Of a stretch of 64,000 nt of DNA, positions 26,163 through 34,226 are shown in pieces. The translations under genes were made by a program, and so were the position numbers. A model generated the notes under the pieces. The model saw only the letters and a list, made by a program, of their open reading frames with translations, did no database searches and was not told the DNA's origin. The stretch spans positions 1 to 64,000 of the forward strand of contig CAADYR010000145.1 in NCBI GenBank assembly GCA_900753305.1. The letters are read 5' to 3'. How positions within the stretch are numbered: position 1 is the first letter of the stretch; every line of letters starts with the position of its first letter. This stretch comes from Lachnospiraceae bacterium (GTDB lineage Bacteria; Bacillota; Clostridia; Lachnospirales; Lachnospiraceae).

Positions 26163-27782
26163 TTAACCAAGAAGTGATAATACACCCTGATTAGCCTGGT
26201 TAGCCTGCGCAAGCATAGACTGTCCGGCCTGTGAAAGGATGTTGGCATTAGAGTACTTAACCATCTCTGTAGCCATATCGGTATCACGGATTGCGGATTC
26301 TGCACTCTGTGTATTCTCCACAATGTTATCCAGGTTCTTAATCGTATGCTCTAATCTGTTCTGTACTGCACCAAGAGCGGAACGCTGCGTAGATACCTTC
26401 TGAATTGCAGCTGCTATTGCATCAATGGCATCTGTAGCATTATCCCCTGTCTCGTCTACAATGCCCACTGATGTACTTTTAAGCTTATTGATGCCAAGTG
26501 CTGCTGCTGACATTGACTGAATCGTTGCTGTAATTTTATTGGTTCTGGCTGAATCTGCTCCAACATGAAGCGTAAAACTCAAATCAGCTGCAACTTCTGC
26601 AGTATTTTTAACTACATAATCCTTCAATCCATCGGCCTCTACCGGCATTGTTGCCTGTGAATCAGAATACAATCCTCCAATATAAGTACCATTTTCATTG
26701 AAATAGCTACTCAGTGCCATTCCAGACACTTCCTTACCATCTGCATCATAAAGTTTCTGCATGGATTCGTCACCTTTAACATCTGTATCACCAAACATAC
26801 TAGCAGGCTGTCCTAAACTATCAACCTTTAAGGTTGTGCCACCTGCCCAGCCTAATAATCTATACTGAGATTTTACCTCAGCATACTTAAGTGCTCCTGT
26901 GCCATTTGGATCTACAGTTTCTGTATTCTCAATATACTTAGAAAGGTCTTCCCCAGCCTTTACTCTAATGACTGATTTTGTGTCAGTATCATAGAAATAT
27001 GTATCCTTTGTACCAGTACCTTCTATTAAATTTCCCTTTGCATCATAGCTTAATTCCTGTGCATTTAAAGCTGCATTTCTAAAAGCCATATACTGATTTT
27101 CATCAATTTCTGCACCCGTTACAGAAGCATTTTCTCCTACATCACCTGCCTGCAAATATTTAGTCATATCATTGCCTTCTGTAATTACATCTGCACTCAG
27201 TGGCGTGTTAGCAGTTGCTTCTGAAATCGAGCAAGATACAATGTAAAGATTATCTTTCGCATTGTAATTGATTTTCTTCGTAACTGCGCCGGAATTGCTT
27301 CCCATGTTAGCAGTATAGGTAACTGCATAGTTCACTGTATATGTCTTTGTAGTTGCAGCCTTATCGTCGCCCTTTAACAGATAAGTTTCATTAAACTTGG
27401 TTGTTTCAGCAACTCTGTCGATTTCTGTTACCAGTTGATCGATTTCATCCTGAATATAACCACGGTCTGTTGTGGAGTTTGTACCGTTAGCTGCCTGTAC
27501 TGCCAGCTCATTCATTCTCTGGAGCATATCTGTAACTTCTGCAAGTGCGCCTTCTGCTGTCTGTACGGATGAAATACCATCCTCAGCATTGGAAGATGCC
27601 TGGCTAAGTCCTCTGATCTGTTTTCTCATTTTTTCTGAGATAGAAAGTCCTGCTGCGTCATCTGCCGCACGGTTGATTCTATAACCTGATGACAGTTTCT
27701 CAGTTGAACCTGCTACTGTCTTGGTTGTGATACCTAACATTCTGTTTGAATTCATTGCCTGTAAATTGTGCTGTACTACCAT
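26163..27782 (-). CDS. Flagellin 5
   Basis: 539 residues from the ATG at 27782, after AAGGAGG with 8-nt spacing; the ORF upstream of this is leader. N terminus MVVQHNLQAMNSNRMLGI, KLSSGYRINRAADDAAGLSISEKM, MLQRMNELAVQAANGTNSTTD. C terminus RSALGAVQNRLEHTIKNLDN, SAIRDTDMATEMV, LAQANQANQGVLSLLG. The middle domain follows the same block order as flagellin 4 (NYNAKDNLYIV, KLYDADGKEVSGMALSSYF, GGLYSDSQA), making these two the closest pair. One Cys lies in YIVSCSIS. It is nearest to the chaperone operon, and no sigma28 box was found in its 402-bp leader, so it may be read through from fliT-like. Confidence 0.97.
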   Translation of the reverse strand: MVVQHNLQAMNSNRMLGITTKTVAGSTEKLSSGYRINRAADDAAGLSISEKMRKQIRGLSQASSNAEDGISSVQTAEGALAEVTDMLQRMNELAVQAANGTNSTTDRGYIQDEIDQLVTEIDRVAETTKFNETYLLKGDDKAATTKTYTVNYAVTYTANMGSNSGAVTKKINYNAKDNLYIVSCSISEATANTPLSADVITEGNDMTKYLQAGDVGENASVTGAEIDENQYMAFRNAALNAQELSYDAKGNLIEGTGTKDTYFYDTDTKSVIRVKAGEDLSKYIENTETVDPNGTGALKYAEVKSQYRLLGWAGGTTLKVDSLGQPASMFGDTDVKGDESMQKLYDADGKEVSGMALSSYFNENGTYIGGLYSDSQATMPVEADGLKDYVVKNTAEVAADLSFTLHVGADSARTNKITATIQSMSAAALGINKLKSTSVGIVDETGDNATDAIDAIAAAIQKVSTQRSALGAVQNRLEHTIKNLDNIVENTQSAESAIRDTDMATEMVKYSNANILSQAGQSMLAQANQANQGVLSLLG

Positions 27783-28184
27783 AATCTTTTCCTCCTTGAA
27801 AATAGATCTTGAGCTTATGCTCTCCATCACTTAATGCGACTTCCCTGCCGCTGTTAACAGTAGTTCTCCCCTTCGCGTGAAGCATGTTGCTTTCCTTCTT
27901 TTCACGCACCCCTGGGATTGTGAGCAAAGCAGGTACAGTTGGCCACCTGCATCTACTGCTTTACCCCTAATTGGTAAGTGTTAGGTTGTGACTGCTTTGA
28001 TTGCCAGTCACCTCAATATGAAGTTGTTAGATTGTGCCGTTAAAGCATACTGCTATACCGGCACGCTTTATATAAATAGAAAAGGAGACAGTATATGAGC
28101 ATATCGTCATCCCTGTCTCCTGCTACCGGGCGATCCTTGCCCGGCTTTATCAACGCTTATCCTTGCGCTGGTATTTCTATTTAT
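27783..28184 (-). promoter_or_regulatory. 402-nt structured leader of flagellin 5 with GGA-loop hairpins
   Basis: No gene is seen here; the stretch is packed with hairpins on the minus-strand RNA. An 11-bp outer helix (28072-28082 with 28174-28184) closes a multi-branch unit. Inside it are CAGCGC/GCGUUG with loop AAGGAUAA (28151-28170), CCGGGC/GCCCGG with loop AAGGAUC (28126-28144), and a 9-bp helix (28083-28091 with 28113-28121) whose loop begins GGAUGA, the ACAGGGAUG motif fitting the CsrA consensus. Further down, GCGGC/GUCGC has loop AGGGAA (27836-27851). Other perfect helices without GGA: GTGCCG/CGGCAC (28035-28064), GTGACTG/CAGTCAC (27988-28011), GCAGGT/ACCTGC (27929-27950), GCGTGAA/TTCACGC (27875-27907). 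The ribosome site carries a last GGA. Confidence 0.6.
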
Positions 28185-28661
28185 TTACTTTTTTCTGTCC
28201 ATAAGCTGTGGATCAACTTCATTGATACGGCTCATTGACTTATAATACTTGGCTGCCGCTGAAGTAGATACCTTAAGCTGTTTGATTTCCTGCCTTTTCA
28301 TTCGAAAGACATTCTCAAGTGCCGCACGGTTTCGCTTCTCCTGTGCTTCCACACGTACACCCTTATCAACTGCTTCCCGTATCAACTGCTGCAGTTTCAA
28401 TACCTGTTCCCTATAAGGGGCCGGATTATTCTTTACTTCATCCGCGATCAATTCAAACGTAGATGAGAATCCATCATCAAGTTTATTGATTTCCTCAATC
28501 AACTTTCCCTTGCTCTCCATAGTCTGGTCATATGCTTCCATATCCATGGGCTGGTGTGCAGATAATTCTGCCTGTTCTTCATCCAATTTGATGACTTGGT
28601 CTAATATCTCATTTTTCTTTTCAAGGCTTTCTATCAATATCTGTAAATAACCTTCTGTCAT
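28185..28661 (-). CDS. FliT-like flagellar export chaperone candidate
   Basis: 158 residues of helix with a coiled-coil pattern: YLQILIESLEKKNEILDQVIKLDEEQAEL, then KGKLIEEINKLDDGFSSTFELIADEVK, and a basic third helix (KRNRAALENVFRMKRQEIKQLKVS). Size, helix content and position directly after fliS match FliT-type chaperones, which in enterics bind FliD and FlhDC; sequence identity to FliT is not evident. FlgN is already present at 38.0 kb, so FliD or flagellin is the likelier client. Ribosome site GGGAG. It is 36 bp after fliS and precedes the structured leader of flagellin 5. Confidence 0.65.
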   Translation of the reverse strand: MTEGYLQILIESLEKKNEILDQVIKLDEEQAELSAHQPMDMEAYDQTMESKGKLIEEINKLDDGFSSTFELIADEVKNNPAPYREQVLKLQQLIREAVDKGVRVEAQEKRNRAALENVFRMKRQEIKQLKVSTSAAAKYYKSMSRINEVDPQLMDRKK

Positions 28662-28697
28662 GCCTTTTTCTCCCTGTTACACTATGTTGTCTGATTA

Positions 28698-29162
28698 TCA
28701 GGTTCCTGTCTTTCTTGCAGTGGGTGCATAACCGATTGCATTATGCTGTCCTCCTGCTATCTTACTCTGTGCCGCCGGATTATTCTGGTTCGTTGACACT
28801 GACTTCATGACCTCTTTCCAGTTATCACGCATGGAACGCAGATGATTCACTACTTCCTGCATGATCTCCGGGTTCTTTGCAATATTTGCTTCATGACATC
28901 TTCTGAGGAGATACACATATACCTTCTCAAAATCTTCCCAGATTGGATATCTTTTATCCAATGTATCCCGGAAATTCTGAATGATTTTCTCTACCTTGAC
29001 TACATTTTCATGTGCCTTGGCAGGATCTTTATTTTCCATCGCCATGATTGCGATATTGCCGAACTTGATTGCTCCTTCGTATAACATCAGAGTCAATTCA
29101 GCTGGTGATGCTGTCATGATCTTGCTGTTCTGATACTGTGCATAACCGTTTTGTTTTAGCAT
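28698..29162 (-). CDS. fliS: Flagellin export chaperone FliS
   Basis: 154 residues. FliS binds the C-terminal D0 of newly made flagellin in the cytoplasm, prevents polymerisation and delivers it to FlhA. The N terminus has GYAQYQNSKIMTASPAELTLMLYEGAIKFGNIA, the family signature (Y-x-N-x-I/V-x-TASP-x-ELx-LMLYEGAI). A four-helix pattern continues with HENVVKVEKIIQNFRDTLDKRYPIWEDF and HLRSMRDNWKEVM. A C-terminal tail of about 30 residues (SKIAGGQHNAIGYAPTARKTGT) extends the usual ~125-residue protein. It follows fliD by 63 bp. Confidence 0.95.
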   Translation of the reverse strand: MLKQNGYAQYQNSKIMTASPAELTLMLYEGAIKFGNIAIMAMENKDPAKAHENVVKVEKIIQNFRDTLDKRYPIWEDFEKVYVYLLRRCHEANIAKNPEIMQEVVNHLRSMRDNWKEVMKSVSTNQNNPAAQSKIAGGQHNAIGYAPTARKTGT

Positions 29163-29225
29163 GCGCTTTATCCTTCTTTCCTGTTATATACCATCCAACC
29201 TGTAATCCGAAGATTCCCCTTTATA

Positions 29226-30875
29226 TTAGTTGCTTCCTAAAAGACTTGAGATAGAACTCTGCTGGGACTGCAGTTTGGAAAGTGCAGTTTCCATAGAAGC
29301 AAATTTGTTATACCATTTGTCCTCATAATCGCTGAGTTCATCTTCTGCTTCACTGATCTTCTTAGTATAATTCTCGTAATCTTTCTTTAGCTGCTTATCA
29401 TTGTATGCTTTATACATACTGCTGTAGTCAGTACTCTTTCCCATAGTCTCATCCAGCTTAGAGTACAATGTCTTGCATAAAGAGGCAAAATATTCTGCCA
29501 CGCCTTCCGGATCTTCTGCAATAGCAGCTTTCAATTTATCTGTTTTGGTGCCTGAATACTCATCATCTTCATCTCCATCAATATGGTAAGCATGATGTTC
29601 ATTATCTTCACACTCAAAATAGCTCTTCGTCTTAATACCAAAGTCTGACAGATAGAGTTTCTTTCCACCGTTTTCTTTATACCACTGGTCAATCTCACTC
29701 TGTGTCATATTCTTTTTCTGAGATTCAGACAGGTTATTTTTGTAATATCCATCCAGCATAGTAGAAGTCATGGCATTCATAATGGAATAAAGATTTCCGT
29801 CTTTACGAAGTAAAGCGCTCTTGATCTTATCTTCCCACTGCTCTACTTCATCGTCTGTCATGCTTTCTTTCTGATCATCTGTCAACATATCATATTTTCT
29901 GGCTGAATCTGCATTATACAATTTATCGATTTCATTGATCAGATCATTATACTCTGAAAAGAAATCCTTGATCGTATTGTAAATGCCATCGTAGTCAGTA
30001 GCTGTTACGATGGAAATCTCACCATCCGTTACACCGACTGCATTGATTGTCAGTCCATTTACTGAAAATGTATTGGAACTGGAGGTAAAGGTAGCACCAT
30101 TAAGTACGATTTCTGCATCCTGTGCTGCTACTCTGGTTGCAGAACTGGTCGTATCAACACTGGCTACTGTACCCTGGCTGTAATCTACAGAAGTATCTAA
30201 GCCAAGTGAAGCTAACGCACCATCATCATCTGTCAGTTTAAATTCCATGGCAGATCCTGTACCTGTCGAACTGATAAAGAATCTCTGATTGGTCGTATCA
30301 AAGTTGGCGTTAACACCTGCTTCTTTTAATTTGCCTACAAAACCGTTGATCGTCATATCGCTGGTAATCTCGATTTCTTTTGCTGTCGCTCCACCAACAC
30401 TGATCGATATTTTCTTGCCAGCCAGGGAACTGTCAATTTCAGACAGTTTGTCAGAAGTTGTCCAGTCTGATAATTCCGTAGACTTTACTGTTCCATCTGT
30501 ATCCTTCTCTTCTGTTTTCTTCTGAGCCAGCTTGGCACCGGTCAGGTAACCTGACTTAGCCAGAGCTTTTACTTCCAGAGTCTGTGTACCATTGACTGCT
30601 GATGAGCCTGCTACTACAGTTGCCTTGGTCGTATCAGAACTTGTCGTTGTCTTCTGGCTGTAAGTACTTGTCAAACGTAATTTGGACAATGTCTTGCTAT
30701 ACATATTGTAGATCTTGGAGTTTAAATCCTGCCACGCATTCTGCTTCCACTCCAGTTTCTTCTGTTCATTCTTTAACTTGGTAACTTTCGTACTCTTTGT
30801 CTTTACTAACTGTGATACGATACTTTCTGTATCCATTCCTGAATACATACCAGTCATTCTTAATAAATCTGACAT
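29226..30875 (-). CDS. fliD: Filament cap protein FliD (HAP2)
   Basis: 549 residues. FliD pentamers cap the filament and guide flagellin folding. The N terminus has LLRMTGMYSGMDTESIVSQLVKTKSTKVTKLKNEQKKLEWKQNAWQDLNSKIY, the FliD D0/D1 pattern. A serine/threonine-rich D2-D3 region follows, with INGFVGKLKEAGVNANFDTTNQRFFISSTGTGS at about 170-200. Then ARDAEIVLNG-type and FFSEYNDLINEIDKLY segments occur, and the C terminus ends in a heptad-rich coil (SALSKLQSQQSSISSLLGSN). Ribosome site GGGAGG. It sits 30 bp after flaG in the expected order flaG-fliD-fliS. Confidence 0.95.
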   Translation of the reverse strand: MSDLLRMTGMYSGMDTESIVSQLVKTKSTKVTKLKNEQKKLEWKQNAWQDLNSKIYNMYSKTLSKLRLTSTYSQKTTTSSDTTKATVVAGSSAVNGTQTLEVKALAKSGYLTGAKLAQKKTEEKDTDGTVKSTELSDWTTSDKLSEIDSSLAGKKISISVGGATAKEIEITSDMTINGFVGKLKEAGVNANFDTTNQRFFISSTGTGSAMEFKLTDDDGALASLGLDTSVDYSQGTVASVDTTSSATRVAAQDAEIVLNGATFTSSSNTFSVNGLTINAVGVTDGEISIVTATDYDGIYNTIKDFFSEYNDLINEIDKLYNADSARKYDMLTDDQKESMTDDEVEQWEDKIKSALLRKDGNLYSIMNAMTSTMLDGYYKNNLSESQKKNMTQSEIDQWYKENGGKKLYLSDFGIKTKSYFECEDNEHHAYHIDGDEDDEYSGTKTDKLKAAIAEDPEGVAEYFASLCKTLYSKLDETMGKSTDYSSMYKAYNDKQLKKDYENYTKKISEAEDELSDYEDKWYNKFASMETALSKLQSQQSSISSLLGSN

Positions 30876-30905
30876 GTGTATTTCCCTCCCATGTGAATGC
30901 AGGTC

Positions 30906-31316
30906 CTATAATTTCTGATCCAGAAGGACACCTGCGATTTCCATGCTTTTTGCTAACATATCCAATGTTTTTTCAGGTGGTATCTCTTTGATGACCTCCT
31001 GAGTATCCTTATCTACCAGTTTGATCATGACTCTGTTGGTAGCTTCATGGATACCAAATTTTGCTTCCGAATTGGGAAGCTGTTCATTCATTCTCTCAAT
31101 TGCCTTCTTCAGTTTCTCATTCTCTGCTGTTTGTAACTCTACAGGAGTTAATGGCTGCTGTGAGGTCGATGTTGTCTGTGTTGTTGGCTCATATGATGTA
31201 TATTCTGCTTCTCCCTCCGTGGACTGAGCATGAATCGTATCGTCTGTTTCTGTTGTAATCTGAACTGTCTGCTGCGGTTTTGCAGTAGACACATTCCTTA
31301 CTGGTTCTACATACAT
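30906..31316 (-). CDS. flaG: FlaG family protein
   Basis: 136 residues from the ATG at 31316, which has GGAGGTG 6 nt before it; the longer ORF upstream runs through the sigma28 promoter and is not translated. The N-terminal part is polar and disordered (TVQITTETDDTIHAQ). The C-terminal FlaG domain is clear: EKLKKAIERMNEQLPNSEAKFGIHEATNRVMIKLVDKDTQEVIKEIPPEKTLDMLAKS. FlaG influences filament length in several bacteria, but its mechanism is unsettled. It begins the flaG-fliD-fliS-fliT-like unit. Confidence 0.93.
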   Translation of the reverse strand: MYVEPVRNVSTAKPQQTVQITTETDDTIHAQSTEGEAEYTSYEPTTQTTSTSQQPLTPVELQTAENEKLKKAIERMNEQLPNSEAKFGIHEATNRVMIKLVDKDTQEVIKEIPPEKTLDMLAKSMEIAGVLLDQKL

Positions 31317-31377
31317 GTTATTCACCTCCATGTTTTCATCACGTATATAGTGGTATAAGAAATTCTTCCTGTAATCT

Positions 31378-31405
31378 ATATCGGTCAGGAAAGAAAAAAT
31401 GTTTA
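31378..31405 (-). promoter_or_regulatory. Sigma28-like promoter of flaG-fliD-fliS
   Basis: CCGATAT (31384-31378) lies 17 nt after TAAA (31405-31402), about 62 bp before the flaG start. It divides csrA/fliW from the cap and chaperone genes. Confidence 0.72.
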
Positions 31406-31449
31406 TAGAAACTATAAACATTTTTTGCAAAACATGGAAGTCGGTATTT

Positions 31450-31671
31450 TTATTTTTTTAACAGATTCGCAAGCTGCTCTACACCTGCGATATCGGAAGC
31501 TGCCTTATTTGCCTCCTGTATCTGGATATATACTTCTTTACGGTATACAGGAACCTCCTTCGGTGCGCTGATTCCAATTTTTACCTGTTCTCCCTTTATC
31601 TCAAGTATGGTAATTTCTATGTCATTATTGATCATTAAGGCTTCGCCTTTTTTTCTGGATAATGCCAGCAT
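31450..31671 (-). CDS. csrA: Carbon storage regulator CsrA
   Basis: 73 residues from the ATG at 31671, which follows AGGTGAAAGG. The upstream in-frame GTG at 31680 is part of that ribosome site. MLALSRKKGEALMINNDIEITILEIKGEQVKIGI and APKEVPVYRKEVYIQIQEAN match CsrA over its whole length, including the RNA-contacting R(K) at 6 and the VPVYRKEV strand. The extra tail (SDIAGVEQLANLLKK) is typical of Firmicutes CsrA, which FliW binds. CsrA dimers bind GGA in hairpin loops of mRNA and block ribosome access; in Bacillus subtilis the target is the flagellin mRNA. It lies 37 bp downstream of fliW. Confidence 0.97.
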   Translation of the reverse strand: MLALSRKKGEALMINNDIEITILEIKGEQVKIGISAPKEVPVYRKEVYIQIQEANKAASDIAGVEQLANLLKK

Positions 31672-31708
31672 ACCTTTCACCTGCCTTCTTTTCTTGTCTT
31701 ATGATGCT

Positions 31709-32167
31709 CTATGCATTAGTTGCCATTAATGTATCGTAAATGGCATATTTGATACTGTATTCCTCATCATCACAGATAAGCTGCACTGCCTTTCTGTTAT
31801 CCATGCTGATTATGATCGGTGCACGCAGATTTACTGTAGTCTTGGTAATGTCTTTGGGAACTGTGACCGTAACAAGCATCAGTATATTATCTGTCTCCAG
31901 ATTATCTCCCAGTGGTGTCAAAAGTTCTCTGTCGAACTGCGGTGTATAACCAGGCATCGCCAGTTCCGGATTCATTACAGGCATTGCAAACGCCGGTTCC
32001 TGTAATGACTGAAGCCATTTAATCCCGGAATCATTGCCTTTCTCCGCATTGTAGATCAGTGTGAAATCCTTTAATTGGGGAAATCCCAGAATTCCACTGT
32101 CAAAACGGATGATTTTCTCGTCCTCGATTGCTATTTTGCCAAAAATTCTTGTGTTGATTTCTACCAT
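31709..32167 (-). CDS. fliW: Flagellar assembly factor FliW
   Basis: 152 residues. FliW is a cytoplasmic protein that sequesters CsrA; when flagellin is in excess it binds flagellin instead, releasing CsrA to repress flagellin translation. The family pattern is clear: VEINTRIFGKIAIEDEKIIRFDSGILGFPQLKDFTLI, WLQSLQEPAFAMPVMNPELAMPGYTPQF, and DNILMLVTVTVPKDITKTTVNLRAPIIISMDNRKAVQLI. Length is typical. Ribosome site GGAGAGG. It directly precedes csrA, which is the usual pairing. Confidence 0.97.
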   Translation of the reverse strand: MVEINTRIFGKIAIEDEKIIRFDSGILGFPQLKDFTLIYNAEKGNDSGIKWLQSLQEPAFAMPVMNPELAMPGYTPQFDRELLTPLGDNLETDNILMLVTVTVPKDITKTTVNLRAPIIISMDNRKAVQLICDDEEYSIKYAIYDTLMATNA

Positions 32168-32200
32168 AATTCTTCCTCTCCATTCAAGCCATTAATTCAA

Positions 32201-32227
32201 GCATCGGATTTTCATTCAGAATTTTTA
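32201..32227 (-). promoter_or_regulatory. Sigma28-like promoter before fliW
   Basis: CCGATGC (32207-32201) lies 16 nt after TAAA (32227-32224), 34 bp before the fliW start. The -10 matches five of seven positions of CCGATAT, so it is weaker than the others. Confidence 0.5.
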
Positions 32228-32318
32228 TTGGTATTCCGAATAGTTACCATAATCTAATATTATTGTAGCACATTTATGTTATCTACGCCATAGTTTTCTA
32301 TCAATTATGTGTTGATTT

Positions 32319-34202
32319 TTAAATAAAATTTAATAATGATGTTTTCATAACATAGCTGATTGAAGAAAGGGCTGCCTCATAAGTTAATTCTACACTTTTC
32401 AGCTGAATTGCCAGTTCTGTTACATCTGCATCTTCATTATCAGATACCAGTTCTTCAAAGTTAGTCTGCTGTGCACTTAATCTGTTCTGAACCAGTTTCA
32501 GTCTGGACTCTCGGCTTCCGACATCAGTTCTGGTCAAAGCCGCCTGATTCGTATATCCCTTAAAGATTGTCTGCAGACCTTCGCACCTCTTCTGTAATGT
32601 ATCTTTCGCAAGTGACCTGCCTTTATCAAGGGCATCCAACTGTTTATTGAGTGTATCCAGTTCTGTTCCTTCATATTTACCGGATTTAATAAGCGATTCC
32701 ACAGTACTGTATGCCTTTTCCAGAGAATCATATTCTTCCAGAAGGTCATACACCTCCCCTACATCGCGTCCCATGTTATGAGTATAGATTTCATCTGCCG
32801 TGGTATTTACACGGATAGACTGGTTACTTCCTATATCATATTCTATGATCTGTTTTGCTACATTTCCCTTAGGTTTGGTCAGTTTCTCCTCATTATAAAC
32901 AAGCGGATCATCTTCCTTTCTCGTATCAGTGTAGCGTTCCGTATAGAAATAATGAACCGGGTCCAGATCATCTGTCTTCCATTCACTCTTATCATAAGTG
33001 ATACGGATCTCATCATTGATAGACAGCGCTGCCAGTTTGTTCTGGATATTTTTACCAATCAAAAGTTCTCCTGTCTCAGCTACGTAGGTAATGTTATTGG
33101 CATTGTCCGTTCCATTGACAGAAGCATAAGCATCATCAGAAGCACTTTCATAAAATCCAGTAATTTCCAATGAAGTTTCCGTCCGGTCGGCGAAGGTATA
33201 ATTAAATTTACCTGCGGCATCTTTAGCAGATTCCTGAACATCTAAAGTAGTAGTCTGCTTTAAACCGTTTAGTTCCTGAATTTTTATCTGTGGTGGATTT
33301 GTACTCTTATCATATGATACTTTTATATTATTATCTCCAAGCGTTGTGACATCATCTAATTGTTGTTTAGAAATAATTTCTTTTCCATCCGCATCCTTTA
33401 CAGTAACCGTAAATTTTCCATCAGCATCGCTACTCTTATTCACAAACACCGAATAACTTGTTGTGTTAATCGTTACCCCGCCTTGGTTTGTCTTCGTATC
33501 TACATCATTGAAATAACTTAACTTAATATTATCTGCATTCTTTGTTTTATCAAAATCCAGATTGTCATATGCAAGTCTGATTCTTGCCACATCATAGCTC
33601 TTTACCTGATATTCTGTATAAGCACTGTAAGAAGCTGTGGAGAAATTGCCGGCATTAATATTTGCCATATCACCTACTACAGTGTGAGTAATGGTATCAA
33701 TATAGGAATTATCTCTCTGCTCTGTGATAGAATAACGTTCTGTTTTATCTTTCAGGAAAGTCAGAGAAGTGTCCGTACGATATCCTGTAAAGATGCTTCT
33801 TCCTGCACTGGTCGCATTGCCGGTGGAATAAATTTCTGACTGGTAGTTAGAAAGATTCTGCAGAATGGCTGCTCTGTCTTCTGCTGTCAGAGAGCCCTGT
33901 GCACACTGCGTAATGTAGCCACTCATATCCTCCAGAATCGCATTGGTCGTTTTGACAGCAGATTCTGTCAGTTCCAGCCAGCTCTGTGCATCATTGGAGT
34001 TTTTTTCATAATACTGGTCGATCTTATTGAGGGTCGAATTCAGCTTCAGGGAACGGATTGCAATGACCGGATCATCAGAAGGTCTGGTAATTTTCTTCAT
34101 GGTGGATAGCTGATTGGTCAGCTTCTCCTGCAGTGTTTTATTTGTATTCAGATTATTCAAAGATGTATTCTGCATCATTTTTGTGGTAATTCTCATTGCC
34201 AT
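32319..34202 (-). CDS. flgL: Hook-filament junction protein FlgL (HAP3), enlarged
   Basis: 627 residues against about 300 in typical FlgL. The ends are standard: MAMRITTKMMQNTSLNNLNTNKTLQEKLTNQLSTMKKITRPSDDPVIAIRSLKLNSTL, and C-terminal TRTDVGSRESRLKLVQNRLSAQQTNFEELVSDNEDADVTELAIQLKSVELTYEAALS. The middle third (about 200-480) is an inserted beta-rich segment with Asp/Thr-rich strands (KFTVTVKDADGKEIISK, QESAKDAAGKFNYTF). It assembles at the junction between FlgK and the filament. Ribosome site GGCGGAAG. It is 24 bp after FlgK-1. Confidence 0.93.
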   Translation of the reverse strand: MAMRITTKMMQNTSLNNLNTNKTLQEKLTNQLSTMKKITRPSDDPVIAIRSLKLNSTLNKIDQYYEKNSNDAQSWLELTESAVKTTNAILEDMSGYITQCAQGSLTAEDRAAILQNLSNYQSEIYSTGNATSAGRSIFTGYRTDTSLTFLKDKTERYSITEQRDNSYIDTITHTVVGDMANINAGNFSTASYSAYTEYQVKSYDVARIRLAYDNLDFDKTKNADNIKLSYFNDVDTKTNQGGVTINTTSYSVFVNKSSDADGKFTVTVKDADGKEIISKQQLDDVTTLGDNNIKVSYDKSTNPPQIKIQELNGLKQTTTLDVQESAKDAAGKFNYTFADRTETSLEITGFYESASDDAYASVNGTDNANNITYVAETGELLIGKNIQNKLAALSINDEIRITYDKSEWKTDDLDPVHYFYTERYTDTRKEDDPLVYNEEKLTKPKGNVAKQIIEYDIGSNQSIRVNTTADEIYTHNMGRDVGEVYDLLEEYDSLEKAYSTVESLIKSGKYEGTELDTLNKQLDALDKGRSLAKDTLQKRCEGLQTIFKGYTNQAALTRTDVGSRESRLKLVQNRLSAQQTNFEELVSDNEDADVTELAIQLKSVELTYEAALSSISYVMKTSLLNFI

Positions 34203-34226
34203 AATTATCTTCCGCCTTTCTTCACA

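Noticed and set aside
27979..28035. GTTAGGT and GTTAGAT motifs with nearby hairpins, resembling integron attC cores
   Set aside because: No integrase or matching inverse cores (RYYYAAC) at proper spacing, and hairpins fit an RNA leader better.
27783..28184. Cyclic di-GMP riboswitch in the flagellin 5 leader
   Set aside because: The GEMM-I conserved core (GGCAAACC and the CGCAAAG receptor) was looked for and is absent.
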